A DNA stretch of 15,361 bases from Bacillota bacterium (GTDB taxonomy: Bacteria; Bacillota; Clostridia; Peptostreptococcales; Anaerovoracaceae), in contig JAUNBO010000006.1 of the NCBI GenBank assembly GCA_030527065.1, positions 1-15,361 on the forward strand, written 5' to 3'. The notes below the pieces were generated by a model. It was given only the letters and a program-made list of their open reading frames with translations. It was not told the DNA's origin and ran no database searches. How positions within the stretch are numbered: the first letter of the stretch is position 1; each line of letters starts with the position of its first letter. This document shows, in pieces, positions 14,314 to 15,361 of the stretch. The translations under genes and the position numbers were made by a program.

Positions 14314-15354
14314 ATGGGACTTTTTGACAAAATGATCAAAGACGGCCTCAACGGAGCCCTTGGGGAAGCCGTGGGAAAGACCCTCTCCGAGATGACGGCG
14401 TCCAAGACCGGCGAACAGGCCGGGCAGGGAGCGGTCCCCGGAGCGGCCGTCCCGAATGCAGGAGCGGCTGCCGCAACGGTCTGCCCCCAGTGCGGCCAGA
14501 CTGTCGCCGGGGGCCAGAAATTCTGTCCCGGCTGCGGCGCAGGGCTGGCACAGCCGGCGGCGGCAGCGCCGGCAGGCGGAGAAGCGGCTTCCGCAAAGGT
14601 CTGCCCCAAATGCGGCCAGACTGTCGGCGCAGAACAGAAATTCTGCCCCGGCTGCGGCACAGGGTTCTCTCAGCCGGAGGCAGGCGGCGCAGCTCCTTCT
14701 TCCCAGCCTGCGGCTGCCCCCGGAGCGGGCCTCAACCTGGAAGCCCTGGGGGGCCTTGGAGGACTTTTCTCCACCATACAGCAGGCGGCCACCGGCATCG
14801 TCAACGAGGCTGCAAAATCCATGAAGATCTGTCCGCAATGCGGGCAGCCCGCCGGCGCGGACCAGAAGTTCTGCCCCGGCTGCGGCGCAGAGCTGCCCCA
14901 GGCCACTCTGTCCGAAGGCTTTATCTGCCCCCAGTGCGGCAAGGAAAACAAGCTCACCGCCAAATTCTGCGCCGACTGCGGCGCCAAGCTCCCCAACACC
15001 ATATCCGAGGAGGAGGCCGTCAAGGCAAAAACCGCCGCCGTTCTGGAAAACTGGCCTCAGGAACTGGCGGTTTTCCCCAAGTGGAACGGCGGAGGAGCCC
15101 TTTCCCTGGAAAAGGAATTCGACAGCGACGGGAGCTGGTGGTACATGCTCTCCGCTGACGGCGTCACCATGCAGGACCTGATCTCTTACCGGCAGCTCCT
15201 GTTCCAGCACGGCTTTGCCCCCGGCGGCGATCCCCAGCGGCCCGACATCCACAATCTCTACAAGACGGAAAACGGCGTCCGGTGGCATTTCTCTTCCGAG
15301 GACGGTTTCGGCGGCGGAGACAACCAGCTGTGCGTCTACTACCGCATCGCATAG
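14314..15354 (+). CDS. Four-zinc-ribbon protein with unassigned C-terminal domain
   Basis: I do not recognise a named function. The 346-residue protein starts with an amphipathic helix (MGLFDKMIKDGLNGALGEAV) and a Gly/Ala-rich linker. Four zinc ribbons of identical spacing, CxxC-x10-CxxC, start at Cys57, Cys97, Cys173 and Cys205. The first two come from a 120-base tandem repeat. Between ribbons two and three is an Ala/Pro linker and an amphipathic segment, LEALGGLGGLFSTIQQAATG. After residue 235 lies a domain of about 110 residues, rich in aromatics (SWWYMLSADGVTMQDLI, RQLLFQHGF, GVRWHFSSEDG, LCVYYRIA), that looks like an alpha/beta domain and is cysteine-free except Cys340. No signal peptide or membrane segment is evident, so it is probably cytoplasmic. 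AAGGAGG lies seven bases before the ATG. It has its own promoter and is divergent from dnaG. The ribbons suggest protein or nucleic-acid contacts. Confidence 0.85.
   Translation: MGLFDKMIKDGLNGALGEAVGKTLSEMTASKTGEQAGQGAVPGAAVPNAGAAAATVCPQCGQTVAGGQKFCPGCGAGLAQPAAAAPAGGEAASAKVCPKCGQTVGAEQKFCPGCGTGFSQPEAGGAAPSSQPAAAPGAGLNLEALGGLGGLFSTIQQAATGIVNEAAKSMKICPQCGQPAGADQKFCPGCGAELPQATLSEGFICPQCGKENKLTAKFCADCGAKLPNTISEEEAVKAKTAAVLENWPQELAVFPKWNGGGALSLEKEFDSDGSWWYMLSADGVTMQDLISYRQLLFQHGFAPGGDPQRPDIHNLYKTENGVRWHFSSEDGFGGGDNQLCVYYRIA
14461..14700 (+). repeat. 120-base tandem repeat encoding zinc ribbons one and two
   Basis: The units 14461-14580 and 14581-14700 are in register. I count 17 mismatches over the first 100 bases, after which they diverge. 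Each codes for 40 residues: a zinc ribbon plus a Pro/Ala/Gly linker. The third ribbon, near 14829-14885, shares shorter stretches of identity. Confidence 0.85.
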
Positions 15355-15361
15355 CCTGGCG

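Overview
The window looks like core chromosome of a GC-rich Clostridia-type Firmicute. The family is probably Lachnospiraceae, but that placement is only an inference from the mix of features. The evidence is the hrcA-grpE-dnaK-dnaJ-prmA-rsmE-mtaB gene order, a canonical CIRCE operator, a DnaK without the insertion found in Gram-negative homologues, the dnaG-rpoD-trmK-nif3 order, AGGAGG-type ribosome binding sites, and an RNase P RNA with type A consensus blocks. Codons strongly favour G or C at the third position, which leaves many long but meaningless open frames on the opposite strand.

Layout, left to right. Positions 1-8080 (minus strand) carry a heat-shock operon, transcribed leftward as hrcA, grpE, dnaK, dnaJ, prmA, rsmE and mtaB; mtaB runs off the left edge. 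Its control region (8081-8280) has a near-consensus sigma-A promoter with CIRCE over the predicted start of transcription. A divergent promoter drives a plus-strand cytidylate-kinase-like gene (8360-8992). A bidirectional terminator (9018-9049) follows and separates that gene from the convergent rnpB (minus strand, about 9064-9437). Positions 9471-13947 (minus strand) are the macromolecular-synthesis cluster dnaG (primase), rpoD (housekeeping sigma factor), trmK (tRNA m1A22 methyltransferase) and a short Nif3-like protein, packed with overlaps or an 11-base gap and leading straight into rnpB. Positions 13948-14313 are an intergenic region with A/T tracts, a palindrome next to a -35 box, and a structured leader. 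The last gene (14314-15354, plus strand) encodes a four-zinc-ribbon protein with an unassigned C-terminal domain.

How the genes work together. HrcA should repress its own operon by binding CIRCE, and GrpE, DnaK and DnaJ form one chaperone cycle. PrmA, RsmE and MtaB modify ribosomal protein L11, 16S rRNA and tRNA, so translation maintenance is tied to the same transcript. The second cluster joins replication priming, transcription initiation and tRNA maturation (TrmK, RNase P).

Most of the window is conserved housekeeping sequence, and I see no mobile element, CRISPR array, defence system or clearly new system. The parts least explained by known families are the zinc-ribbon gene with its palindrome-flanked promoter and folded leader, the rnpB locus without an obvious promoter, and the hairpins on both sides of dnaJ.
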